From positions 118,241,741 through 118,305,740 of the forward strand of contig CM041465.1 of assembly GCA_023213395.1 (NCBI GenBank): 64,000 bases of DNA. Reading direction: 5' to 3'. A program made the translations under genes and the position numbers. The stretch comes from Cycas panzhihuaensis (taxonomy: Eukaryota > Cycadophyta). Positions 37,489-47,806 of this stretch are shown piece after piece (within the stretch, counting starts at the first letter, position 1; each line of letters starts with the position of its first letter). The notes under the pieces were generated by a model. That model made no database searches, was not told the origin of the DNA, and worked only from the letters and a program-made list of their open reading frames with translations.

Positions 37489-39029
37489 TGTTTCCGGTAG
37501 TGGGAATGGACTCGGACCTTGTCGACACAGGTTTGTGCAGGTATATGTTCTTACTTTTCTTACTTATGTTTGCTAAGGGAATTTAGAATAATTTGATTAA
37601 CATATGCCTGCCTGCACGCATTGCTCGTTTGCCTGTTCATAATGCATGCTCAACGGCACCTCTTAGCCTATGACGACTCACGGGCATCCATAAGCGGATG
37701 CGACACCGTATGGCGATGACCACTCACGATGTCTCCATGGTCTTTCGAGATGTTTCTGCCAGCCTGTTTGCTCTTGTTACAGCGTGCCACTTATGTTGCA
37801 AACCCTTCCTAAGCCTGGTTTAACCCTTAGTTGGGGCTCTTTGCACCATTTTGAGTACTTGCCCACCGCTGGGCCTTCCCGATTGATGTATTTCGTGCTT
37901 AGCCCTTGTTCTTACCTTAAAAGCTGATTTTTATGACTTTTAGGTTGCTTTTTCTCTTTTTTCAAATTTAAATTTGTCAGATCAAACTTAGCGGTACCAT
38001 GAAAGTTTGGCAATGCTAGTGCGCATCGGTAAACCTAGCTGCATCGCCAAGTTTGCCGCAGACGATCGCTTAAAATTTGAAAAAGAAACCACGCCGATGC
38101 TGGCGCCATGAATCGCGGCGTGGCTCCAAGCAGTTGGACGCGCCCCAAGGCCCCCAACGTTCACTTGCTATGCCCAAGGCATAAAACCCTTTTTTCATTC
38201 ATTTGCCTCATTCTTGAGTTCACTTTTCTAGACTTCCAAGCAAAACTCTCTACTAAAGACAAAGGAAAACACGTAAACTAAGGATTTTCATGTACAAAGC
38301 TTGAGCAGAGGTGAAGTGGGCTACTACCACCGGAGTTGTAGGGCCATCACGCCCCTCACGTCTCACCATCACAAGCTTCACCTTCTCTCACAAATACTCG
38401 AAGTTCCAAGGCATTTCTTCACAAAAAAGACTACTCCAAAGGACAACTTCTAGCTCCCATCTTGCACGGAGCTTCCTCCTTCAATTCTACTACAAAGGAC
38501 ACTAAAAACCAAATTTTAGACCTTTGCTTGTGCTGCTGCTCCAAGTGGCCAAGTGCATGCTTGCATGCTCTCCTTCATTCAAGGTATTTCTTGTCTCTTG
38601 TTGGTGCATTTTTCCTTGCTTTTTGTTGTTCTATTTGCAAGCTCTTCTCCCTCTTTGCGTGAACTTTCTTTGGGATCTCCTTTGTCATTTGATGCAAGTA
38701 ACCTTAGCTAGTTGTGGCTTACTATAGTCTTGCCCTAGATTGGGTGCATTTTCTTGCATTTCCTTGAAACCCATCCTCTTCCTCTTAGTTTCCTCCTTAG
38801 CCATTTCCTAAGCTAGCCTAGGCATAAAGGGTTTCCACGAGGATTTGAGGGAGATAGGCGGGGTTACGCCCCCATTGCCATCCTTCTCCCCAAGGGTTCC
38901 GTCCCTTATCCTCTCCCCTTAGCTTTTACCCGTGCTTTCTTAGGAAGCAGACTAGGGAAGCCTTGGAGAGTTGGGTTGAGTTTCCTCTTGGTGTAGGAAA
39001 TTTGTTACTACATGACTCACCTTGTTGCA
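37489..39029 (+). repeat. LTR 6 of the array (last complete LTR)
   Basis: 1541 bases, with the TATA-like box at 38180-38186. The U3 repeat block (37980-38060) is more diverged than in LTR 5. Confidence 0.85.
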
Positions 39030-40008
39030 TGCTAGCACTGTTTTCCCTATACCTGTGGAGACCTCTCGTGGGTGAGTTAGCCATCCAGAGGCTACACTCA
39101 ATCCCATTTGGTGCATTTTATGGTGTCTGACATCCGCATATTTATCGCTACCTTGTTTCATTTTCGTTACATGTTGGTGCTTAACTACATTTTTCTAAGC
39201 GTAGTTGATTTCATTTTCGATATACACATATATCTTGTTGTGCTCAGTAGCCTCTCTCCCGAGAGGAAGGCGCTTTGTTGGGATTGTTTGCGGGATTGCG
39301 TTGGAGGAATCATTGCGCGAGATCGACCCGATTCTTGGCCTGGCCCCATATGGTATTTCTTCTCCCTTTCGGTTGAGCTTTGCTTTCGTTTCCTTCATTT
39401 CGTTTAGCCCTTGCATGCTTTTGGGGAGGTAAGTGCACCCTTTCGTTGTCTGCGATCGGCGTTGCATGCGCGGAGGAGGAAAGGAGCGCAACCAAGGAGG
39501 AACCCTGCGTTTCTACTCGGACGCCAGTATCCGGTATTTTCCACGTATCTCTCAGATTTCCTTTATGCTTTTATGTCTCTTTGCATTTACTTTGATAGGT
39601 AAAGGAACATAAAAGAAGAAGGAAAATAATCGCTTATTTTACATTTGCCTTCTCGTACTATTTCTTTACATTGCATAACATAGGAATAGAAGACTTGTTT
39701 GCGTTGTATCCCCTAGCCGCATTCTACCCGTTTTCTTTACACTTTTGGTTGGTTGCCCCTCGCCGCCTTCTCATTGCCTTGAGAAGTAGTGACGCCATGA
39801 GGATTCTTTTCCCTTCCGCCATCCAAGGGTAGGAAGGCCTCGTCTTGCACGGCCACAGGAAGCAACCAGCACCTTGCGGCCCTGCACTCGGCCCCGGCCA
39901 AGACGGACGTCCTGCGAGGTATGATCCTCGCTATTTAGCCTGTTTAGCGTATTGTTTTATGCCCTTCCCGCTAGGCGTTGGATCATTGCCCCACGGAGAG
40001 CGTTTCAG
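39030..40008 (+). mobile_element. Unit 6, leader only, cut at 40008
   Basis: The leader matches the others (AGGTAAGT at 39427-39434) up to GAGCGTTTCAG. There the sequence switches to the LTR end of the reverse-strand element. Other units continue with a GGCGACCATC stretch and reach gag about 130-150 bases later. Confidence 0.88.
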
Positions 40009-41613
40009 TAACAAGGTGGATGCGGATTATCTCAAACCGGTCTGGATGCCCTGACACAATCCCCTAAACTCCTTCGACCCGTTCCTTGAGACAGCGTGTA
40101 TGGCAAGGGGAAGAGGACAAGGGACGGAACCCTTAGGGAGAAGGATGGCAATGGGGGACGGAACCCTTAGGGAGAAGGATGGCAATGGGGGACGGAACCC
40201 CACCTATCTCCCTCAAATCCTCGTGTATGCTCCCTTACTCTGGCTGACTGAGGAAGGAGTAAAAGAAGGCTTGGAGCAAATGAGGGATTCCAAAGGAACA
40301 CTGGGGAAGTGGATTTGGATCAAGATAGCACTACGGGGCAGCTATGGCCAATGGTAGTCACTTTCATTTATGGGGTAAAAGAGGTAAAGCAGGGAGGAAG
40401 AAGAGGTGGAATGCTTGCTAGTAAAAATGGAAAAAAGGTTGCAAGTATGCCCAAAGGTTCGCAAGTAAAAAAGAGAAGGAAGTACAAGTGAAAAGAAGAA
40501 AAAATACAAGTAAAATATAAGAAATTATAAGCAAAATTAAGGGGTACCTTGTGTAGAGAGGTCAAGCATGCCTCCTGCCACTAGGAACAACAGCAATGAA
40601 GGTCAAATGGAGGTTGATTATGAGTATGTCCTGCTGAAGTGTAAGTGGAAGAGGCTCCTTGTAATGTTGGAGCTGTGAAGTAAGTCTTTGGGGCAGTTTC
40701 TTGGTTGAAGAAGTCCCTTGGATCTCTGAGTAGCTACAAGGAGAATAGAGCTAGATGTGGAGAGTAGTAAGGGGCAGCAATGGCCCTGAAATATCCCCTG
40801 ATGATAGCCTGGTTCACCCTCCTCAGTTGCTGTGCATGAAGGTGTAGTATTTCCTGTATGTTCTCCTGTGTGCAGTCCCTTGGAAAATCTTCTTCAAAAT
40901 TTGGAAAATGGGCAAAACGTCCTGGAAATGGGGAGGGAAATTCCCTTTATCCCCTGTTCACAGCAGGTGAATGTTGGGGATGTCAGGGCGCCTCCAATCG
41001 AGCGAAGCCACGTGGCGATTACGTGAAAAATGGAACTGTCAGATGGTTCTCTTTTAAATTTCAAAAGATCATGCAGTAAACTCTACTGGCATCAAGAACT
41101 CTGCGGTACCGCTTAGTTTACTGCGGTATCAACATGAAACTAAAAAAAAGAGAAAAACAAGCAGCAAAATCAGGTTTTGAGGCAAAAATAGAAACCAATC
41201 ATGGGTTAAATTAGCTGAGGGAATGCCCAGGCAGTGGGCAAGTACCCAAAACAACCCAAAAAGTCCTAACTAATGATTGAGTTTGACTTAGAAAGGATGG
41301 TAACATAGACGACATGTCGCAGCATGAGCAAGTAAATTGGCAAAAACAATCCTGGGAAACTTTGAAGACATCATGGGTGGCTGTATGTCATACGGGGTGT
41401 AACATTCGCTGAGGAATGCCCATTGTGAGTCATAGTCAAGGCATGCCGTTAGGCATATGCATTATGAGCAAGCAGACAGGCAATGTGCACAGGCAGGCGT
41501 ATGTCAAGCAATCTACTCTAAATAACCTTAATCAAACCAAGGCAAGAAAGGTAAGAGAATATACCTGAGCAAACCTGCGTCGATGTGTCTCGAGTCCATT
41601 CCCAGTTTGAAAC
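40009..41613 (-). repeat. 3' LTR of the reverse gypsy element
   Basis: The minus-strand reading starts TGTTTCAAACTGGG and ends CACCTTGTTA. It matches 48993-50582 along its length and, more distantly, the array LTRs. It carries a 34-bp tandem duplication (40124-40191) absent from the 5' LTR. It also has a locally diverged U3 patch (about 41020-41100). ORFs inside it, such as the one at 40100-40357, are also open in the other LTR but show no protein family features. Confidence 0.88.
40124..40191. repeat. 34-bp tandem duplication within the 3' LTR
   Basis: Two adjacent identical 34-base copies (40124-40157 and 40158-40191), each starting ACGGAACCCTTAGGGAGAAG. The 5' LTR has one copy, at about 49108. 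Confidence 0.95.
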
Positions 41614-42002
41614 ACCGCCTCAAAGAGAGCCTCACTGCTCAGAAGCGTAATGTGATGGCAAATGCTGATAACCAAAAATATGAGTAGCACATGCATATAT
41701 ATATATATAAACAATAAAGAGCAGCACGTGGACCAAGGGCGTAGGTGACTGTCATGACAGAATGCATGGACAAGGGAGATGGAGATGAGGACAACGTAGG
41801 GTCGCCACGCCGTCAAACATCGACTGGCCAAATAAGCAAGAGAAAGGGGATGCCCCCCGTTGCCAAAGTGCAACACAAAGTAGGAGGGCACCCAGCAAAT
41901 GGAGCAAGCACATCTAACTAACAGCAACCAGAGACTTAGGCATGGGCTAGCCAGGCAAGCCTCAGGGGCGGTCATCCAGAAGAGGGAGGCGACGCTTAAG
42001 GA
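41614..42002 (-). other. Segment between second RNase H and 3' LTR
   Basis: The minus strand is open over 41532-41975, but the product shows no known domain and runs into the LTR. The sequence is homologous to the tail of each array unit just before its LTR (for example 1035-1392), including the TA microsatellite (here about 41694-41710). An integrase would be expected in this position and is absent. Confidence 0.7.
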
Positions 42003-42380
42003 TTAGGCAGAGGTCACATCGGCTTGATTGAGGTGCCTAGGGATATGCTGAATATCCACTGACGAGAAACAAGCCAGAAGAGACCTGCCGGCAGACGCGA
42101 GGGTTCTCAGGTGAGGGCATCGCACCTGGTAAACCTGGGTGAGATGGGACACCACGACCTGAGAATCGCAAAACAACACAATGGAACCGCGGTGGAAACG
42201 GAGAGCATCAGTAAGGGCTTCAATAACGGCCGTGTACTCAGCTTCCTTATTAGTAGCCTCGGGAAGAAAGACCCCGGAATGCAGGAAATCGTGTCTGGAG
42301 GGGCTGCGAAGGATCCACGCAGCGGCGGAAGGCCCGGGGTTGCCGCGACTTCCACCATCGGTAAAGACGAGGAGAGACAT
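42003..42380 (-). pseudogene. Second RNase H domain of the reverse gypsy element
   Basis: A 125-residue open stretch from a Met at 42380 to a stop at 42003. It has an RNase HI fold signature: FTDGGSRGNPGPSAA (first Asp, residue 7), NKEAEYTA (Glu), FCDSQVV (Asp) and a C-terminal NQAD segment. All four acidic positions of the family appear present. In Tat/Ogre elements such an extra RNase H follows RT-RNase H in the Pol polyprotein. Here it is in the same frame as the preceding RNase H but separated from it by one in-frame TAG (42390-42392). It is classed as part of a broken pol rather than a gene of its own. Confidence 0.85.
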
Positions 42381-42529
42381 GGCTGGATACTAAGCTCTAG
42401 TAAGCGAACACAAATGGTAATGAAAGCAAAACAAAGACTGGAATGGTAAGCGCGACAGGGGCCGAGAAGGGTAGGAGGAGTCAATGGGAATGCCGCTCAC
42501 ATTGGGAATGGTAGCATCGACTAACTGTT

Positions 42530-43900
42530 CTGCTACTATCATTCCCTTCTTCGACTTCCTATTGACAACTTGCAAGTCAAATTCTTGAGCGGGGCGGCCA
42601 ACTACCGCCCTACCTGTCAAATCTAAACGGGTAAGCAAATAACGCAAGGGATCGGATTGGACGATCACCTTGGTCGTATAGAAAGCAAGTAATCTTTGAA
42701 ATTTCTTGGTCGCATGGACTAAGGAAAGGCATTCCTTTTCGGTGGGAGGATAGTTCAATTCAGCGGCAACAAGAGTGCGGCTGATGAAATAAATGGCCCT
42801 CTCGGTTCCCGAATCGTCCTCATGTGCAAGCATTGCGCCCAGGGATTCATCAGTTGCCGAGGTGTATAGAATGAAGGGCCTATCGAAGCGAGGAGGCGCC
42901 GTGAGGCGGCGAAACGAGCTTCCTTGAGTCCCACGAAGGCCTTTTGGGTCTTGTCCCAGGCCGCATACAAAGGGGCTCCTTTCTTCAATAGGTTCGTGAG
43001 AGGCTTGGCGTTTATGGCGAAATCTGCCAAAAAACACCTCAAGAAACCAAGCCTGCCTAGAAATGACTTAATTTGTCGTTGGGTCCTAGGCGGCGGCATG
43101 TCAAGGATCGCCTTGACTTTCTCCGGATCGATCTGGATTCCTTGCTGAGAAACGAGGAACCCGAGGAGTTTGCCTGAAGTAACGGCAAACACGCATTTCA
43201 GCGGGTTCAAACTAACGTGGTACTTGCGACATCTTGCGAAGATGGCGCGCAAGTCGGAAAGATGATGGGCTCTGGAATGAGAAAGGCCCATCATGTCGTC
43301 CATGAAGACCTCCATCGTATTGTTGATAAGGTCATGAAAGATAAAATGCATGGCCCTTTAATAAGTAGCCCCTACATTTTTAAGACCAAAGGGCATTGCC
43401 TTGTAGGCGAAGGTACCCCATGGTGTAGTGAAGGCTGTCTTATGGCAGTCTTCAGGAGAAATCTGAATCTGGTTATAGTCGGAGAAGCCATCCATTAAGG
43501 ACATAACTTCGAATCCAGTCGTACGGTCGATTATTTGATCGATGAAGGGAAGAGGAAAATTGTCCTTAGGACAAGCGTTGTTTATGTCGTGAAAATCGAC
43601 ACAAATACGAATGGTCCCGTTTTTTTAGCAACGGGAACGATATTCGATACCCACTTGGGGTAATCGATGGAGGAAATAAGTCCCGCTTCCAGAAGCTTCT
43701 TAACTTCCATCTTAACGGTAGCCGAAAGCTTTAGGTGAAGGGGATGCCGCTCGACGCAGGCGGCCGTCGAAAGGTCGTAAGGTTATGCGTGACGATGGAG
43801 GGGTCAATGCCCTTCATATCCGAGTAGTCCCATGCGAAAACATCGCGGAATTCTCGGAACAGGAGGGTGTACTCCCTCACTTCGTCAGGGGTGCATTCCG
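42530..43900 (-). pseudogene. Broken reverse transcriptase and first RNase H
   Basis: On the minus strand, the upstream part (about 43890-43740) encodes an EVREYTLLFREFRDVFAWDY-type segment typical of the N-terminus of gypsy RT. RT follows with the PKWVSNIVPV, DFHDINNACPKD, LPFIDQIID and AFTTPWGTFAYKAMPFGLKN segments. The catalytic motif is FMDD (43306-43295), where YVDD is usual. The tether is followed by the first RNase H (about 42890-42530; YTSATDESLGAML, ISRTL, PPTEKECL). Breaks seen are a frameshift at a T7 run (43620-43626 on the plus strand), an in-frame TAA (43358-43360), a frameshift near 42895 and the TAG at 42390. Length and order are those of a normal Pol apart from these. Confidence 0.9.
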
Positions 43901-43940
43901 CTCCTACCTTGATGACCTTGTCCGGGGCAAGGACTATGTC

Positions 43941-45600
43941 CTAGGTTGCCCCCATGCACATGGCATTCCCCTCCTTGAAATGGAGGGGGGCGAGATCAAC
44001 CGGAAGGGAGGAAACGAAAGAGGGGATTGGGTCGGCTAATGGGGACCCAATCGCTAAGACCTTCTGGTGGCCAAGCTTGTGGTGACCAGGAGGCAAACTT
44101 GGCATGGAACCAGCTAAGTGTTCCAGCAAAGCCTCATCATCTTCGAAGTAGTCCACCCCATGGATGACCTGACTTCAAATAGGTGAGGCGCGAGATAGCG
44201 TGGGAGCGATAGGACTAGTATGGCCTGAAAACTGCCCATCATCCCTAGGAGACTCTGAAGGAGAGTCAAGGAGAGGTCCCTCGTAAAAAGCAAGAGGGGA
44301 ACTCTCGACATTGTCACCTATGTGAGGTGACGGAATGGAAGAGCCAGGAACGTGATGACCAACATGCGCAATGTCATGCGACATGTGAAAATGATCAGGC
44401 TCTACAACAAAAGAGGCCCTAGGAGAGGACCTAGGACTAGGAGGGTGCCCCACACTAGTGCGAAGAAATGAAACTGGGTGAGGACGGTCCTCATCCTCGC
44501 CATGGGACCCGTCGTCGTCAAACACGGCGAGATACCCATAGCTCCCGGCACCAATGGGGGCAAAGCGCGTCAAACCTAGAGAAGAAGGTGTGGGATCTTC
44601 TTCTCGGTAAGAGGAATCGGGGATTCCAATGGAGTAAGCCGAGGCATGGTCAGAAGGGCGTTTGTTTCCCTTCGTATGGCCATGGCTTGCCTGGGCGGAA
44701 GGCCTAGTTGGTTTGGCAAGCGACTGCTCGCGGGAGACAACTTTCATTTGTCCATTATGGACAAATTTAAGTTGCCCCCAATGGGTAGAACACACGGCTC
44801 CCATTTGGTCAAGCCATGGTCGACCCAGAAGCAAGTTGTAATCGACATCAACATCAAGGACGACGACATCGGTAATGACAGTCTTGTCCTTGAGGGTAAG
44901 GGGTATCGAGACAGATCCTAAGGGAGTCTTCTCGATGCATCATAACTCGACAACGCATACGGAATAGGTTCCAAGGCGGAAATGCCAAGCTCTTGCATAC
45001 CACGCAAAGGCATGGCGTTGACGGAAGAACCGTTGTCCACAGTTCTTAAACGCAATCGGGAGTATCTATCGTAATAGTGAAAGGAAGTTCCATTGGCGTT
45101 CCCTTCCCGGGCGATGGGAAGATCTCTGGGATCGAAGGAGATAACGGGTTCATCGCTTGGGGTTGTACCCAAGGCATGAACGGACGCATCATTCGATCCA
45201 AGAGCTTCTAAGAGGAGCACTCGTTGCTCCGGGCAGCTTCTCAAGACGTCCATGATGGACATCCCAGCAGCCACAGTAAGAAGCTCTTCGACTACGGAGA
45301 AAGGCTTACCCCTCCTTGTGGGTTGGGTAAGGGCTCTCCTAAAGTTGAATCGACCTGGGCGGACGGGAATGCTCTTGGGAAGTGCAGGAATCTCCAGAGA
45401 AACAACTTCCAGAGAGGGATCGGGTTGCGAGACGGATGTGGAGGCACCTGTTGCCTCTTTCGCGGCTTGAGACCGGGTTAAAGCGTAAAGAGGAGTGGTC
45501 TCAAGTATTTGGATCACCTTCTTTCCCTTGTTACGGGACCACGAAGGTGATGGAGCACAGCGGTCAGGGGAGCGCGAAGGGGAAGGTGACCTTCGCACAC
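43941..45600 (-). pseudogene. Protease region of the reverse gypsy element
   Basis: This continues the gag frame. The segment 45598-44918 encodes a basic start, LETTPLYALTRSQ, and the aspartic protease motif DNGSSVNAM (Asp codon 45037-45035). It then loses frame near 44940. The other flank of the domain, NLLLGRPWLDQMGA, is open again from 44834. It is followed by an acidic Ser/Pro/His-rich linker to 44175 and a DYFEDDEALLEHLAG segment (to 43941) leading into RT. This full-length version made the protease assignment in the array units possible. Confidence 0.85.
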
Positions 45601-47806
45601 CCTTCCCCCTACCATGCGAAGGGCGAGGATCAGGAGACCTATCCCGATTCTGATTGTTCCTTTGCTGAACAACGCAACCACGTTCCCCATGCTTGGGGAA
45701 CGGGTCTCTATGAACAGGCTGATCGAGGTTGGGCCTCGATGCTCACCTAGGGGACGAATCACGCGGCGGGGTGTCGCGTGGGTGCTATGCCCGGCAATGC
45801 GCATCGTCATGGAAACACTCCCCGTGGATGGAACACCACCTCTTCTCAAGGGGAGGATCGATCCTCCTTACTTGACAAGGTTGGGTGTTGCCCCCTTTGG
45901 GGGGCATCGCACGAGAAGCCTGCTGAACAGGTTTATGAGAGGTTGGCGATGAAGGAGGTTGGAGTTTTAACTCCTTCATCGTTTGCTCGAACGAGCGAAT
46001 AGCGGAAGTAAGGGGATCCAGGGTCCTCTCAATCGGATGAGAGGCGGACCTAGCAGGCTGCGAAGGTTTGGTCTCCTTCACTGGGGGAGGCACCTCGCGA
46101 CGTTGCGAGGGCTTAGGAGGTTTCTTGAGTCCAGCCTGGATCTTAATGGCCTCCAGCGCCAAGCACCTCGTAATTGCGGAGTCACATGTGGTTGCCCCCA
46201 TCTTGAGGACTTCCACATGCACTTCGGGGTGAAGTGCGTTGACGAAGAGATCTCGCTTCAACTCTTCAAGTAACGTGGCCTTGGTAAAGTGAAGAAGATC
46301 ATGAAAGTGTCACACAAAGTCACGGTTCATCTCGTCGTGACCTTGTTTAAGCGACAGAAGTGCCTTCATTCTGCTTTCAAATGGACGGGCTACGTCAAAA
46401 TAGTTGACGAACTCATCCACCAATTGCTGGAATGAGGAGATCGAATGGGCGAGAAGGCGGTAGAACCACTTGAGGGCATCGCCCTGCAAGGACCGCGGAA
46501 AGAGCTTCATCAAGATATGGTCATAAGCCCAATAATCGATGCACGCCATAGAGAAGCTGCGTACATGCTTGGTTAGGTCTTGCGACGAAGTTCCGTCAAA
46601 TTTGAGAACTTCAGGAGGGTGAGGCGGCAAGTTGGTCCTTAGCGCCTCAACAGATAATGGCGTCGACCTATAGTCCATGAAAGGACGTGTCCTCACTTGG
46701 GCTAACGGATCGATAACTGGCAAAGGAATGGATGGGGGTGTTAGGCCCATCCCTCCTTGGGGAAACACCCCTTGTTGGAAAGGGGTTTGCGGGTAAATGC
46801 TCTGGAAAGGAGGTATGCTCCCTTGCGATGAAGCGGCAACAGGAATTGTGCTCGATGACGGAAACGAAGGGTGCGGGACCGGGTATTGCCCATATGGACC
46901 ACCCGTAGGTGGTACAACCCCATATGGGTGCAACAGGTCCACCCCATAGACAGGGAGATGGTTTCCTCTGACCTGCCCCCAAGGTTGAGATGTGCAACCT
47001 GGGGGCACGTAAAGGGAAGGCCCACCTACAGATCTAGGAATGTATGTAGGAGTGGGTCCTACATATCCAGTGGCGGCAGCGTCAGCAGGCCCCTGAGGCC
47101 TACTAGGGAATGCGTGTGTCACATTTGAAGGTGGCGCATGCGTTTGGCTCAGAAATGGCATGCTAACCCCGAGTTGGGGAAAGGTCATGCCACGAGCGAG
47201 TCCTGAAGAAACAGGACCACGGCTAGGAGCCGGCGACTCAACGTTTGCCCTAGGAGCCGGGGTGGACACGGCATAGGACAAGCGTGCGCGGGCAGGAGCA
47301 TCGATCATGGTAGAAGGCACAGGGATGGATGAGGAAGATGCTACATTGCGCAACACTTCTTCAAACCATCTAGGGCACGGCTGGCGGCGAGCCGCTCGGA
47401 AATACTCGCTAAGCGCCTCGACTACGTCGGTGGGAGGGGTATCCTCGTAGCCATACGAAGTCGACGGGATCTCGAAAGTAGGGGATCCCTCGGGACGCTC
47501 CTCATAAGGCTCTCCTGCGGGAGGGCGAGCCTCATGAGGAGCTGAATCTTCCGCTGCATGGGCGGAAGGGCGAAAGTCATCAGGGTGAAAATGGTCATCA
47601 GGGTAGTATATGGAATCATCGCCCTCATGGGCGGATTCCGGCATAGAGGCGGGGAACTCTTGAGTTCCTGAAGCCATAGAATGGTAAGCCCAATCAGACG
47701 GGTAACCTTCCATTATCGATTCGGGGTTCGACGACGGAAGGGAACGAGGCGATTGGCCTTCTAGCAATGGAGGCAAACCTCGCAAGCGACGCGAGAAACG
47801 TCGCAT
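45600..47806 (-). pseudogene. gag of the reverse gypsy element (nearly intact)
   Basis: It starts at ATG 47806 (MRRFSRRLRGLPPLLEGQ) and is open for 498 codons to a TGA at 46310. It then continues in the same frame to a TAG at 45785 and a further TGA near 45743. The first ~380 residues are Pro/Ser/Gly-rich with PYG repeats. The Gag domain follows (CIDYWAYDHILMKLFPRSLQ, then GDALKWF, SFQQLVDEFVNYF, HDEMNRDFV), then a Lys/Pro-rich linker and the zinc-knuckle-like CSIHGECFHDDAHC. In array copies the first two stop positions are CGA and CAG, so the stops look like single C-to-T changes. The third is CGG in the array and differs at two bases. The same start codon context in the array units supports this start. 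Confidence 0.9.

Larger units (their letters stand above)
1..40008 (+). mobile_element. Tandem array of ~7.2 kb non-autonomous gypsy LTR-retrotransposon units
   Basis: Six LTR copies begin at about 1393, 8641, 15862, 23021, 30208 and 37489, giving spacings of 7248, 7221, 7159, 7187 and 7281 bases. Between successive LTRs there is one internal region in the same order each time: leader, gag, protease, hairpin/AT-rich tail, polypurine stretch. Each LTR is therefore the 3' LTR of one unit and the 5' LTR of the next. The array enters the window in the tail of a unit and ends abruptly at 40008 inside the leader of a sixth unit. LTR, leader, gag and tail are homologous to the reverse-strand element at 40009-50582, which carries pol; these units do not. 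Unequal crossing-over between LTRs is the usual way such arrays form (inference). Confidence 0.93.

Noticed and set aside
1-40008. Regularly spaced repeats as a CRISPR-like or satellite array
   Set aside because: The 7.2 kb period is explained fully by LTR and internal regions with gag-pro; there are no short repeats with unique spacers.
40100-40357. ORF open in both reverse-element LTRs (also 49080-49307), on the strand opposite to the element
   Set aside because: Basic, low-complexity product in LTR sequence, without homologues that I recognise; the copy at 40100 is altered by the 34-bp duplication.
42111-42449. Plus-strand ORFs opposite RNase H, RT, protease and gag
   Set aside because: Shadows of the real minus-strand retrotransposon frames.
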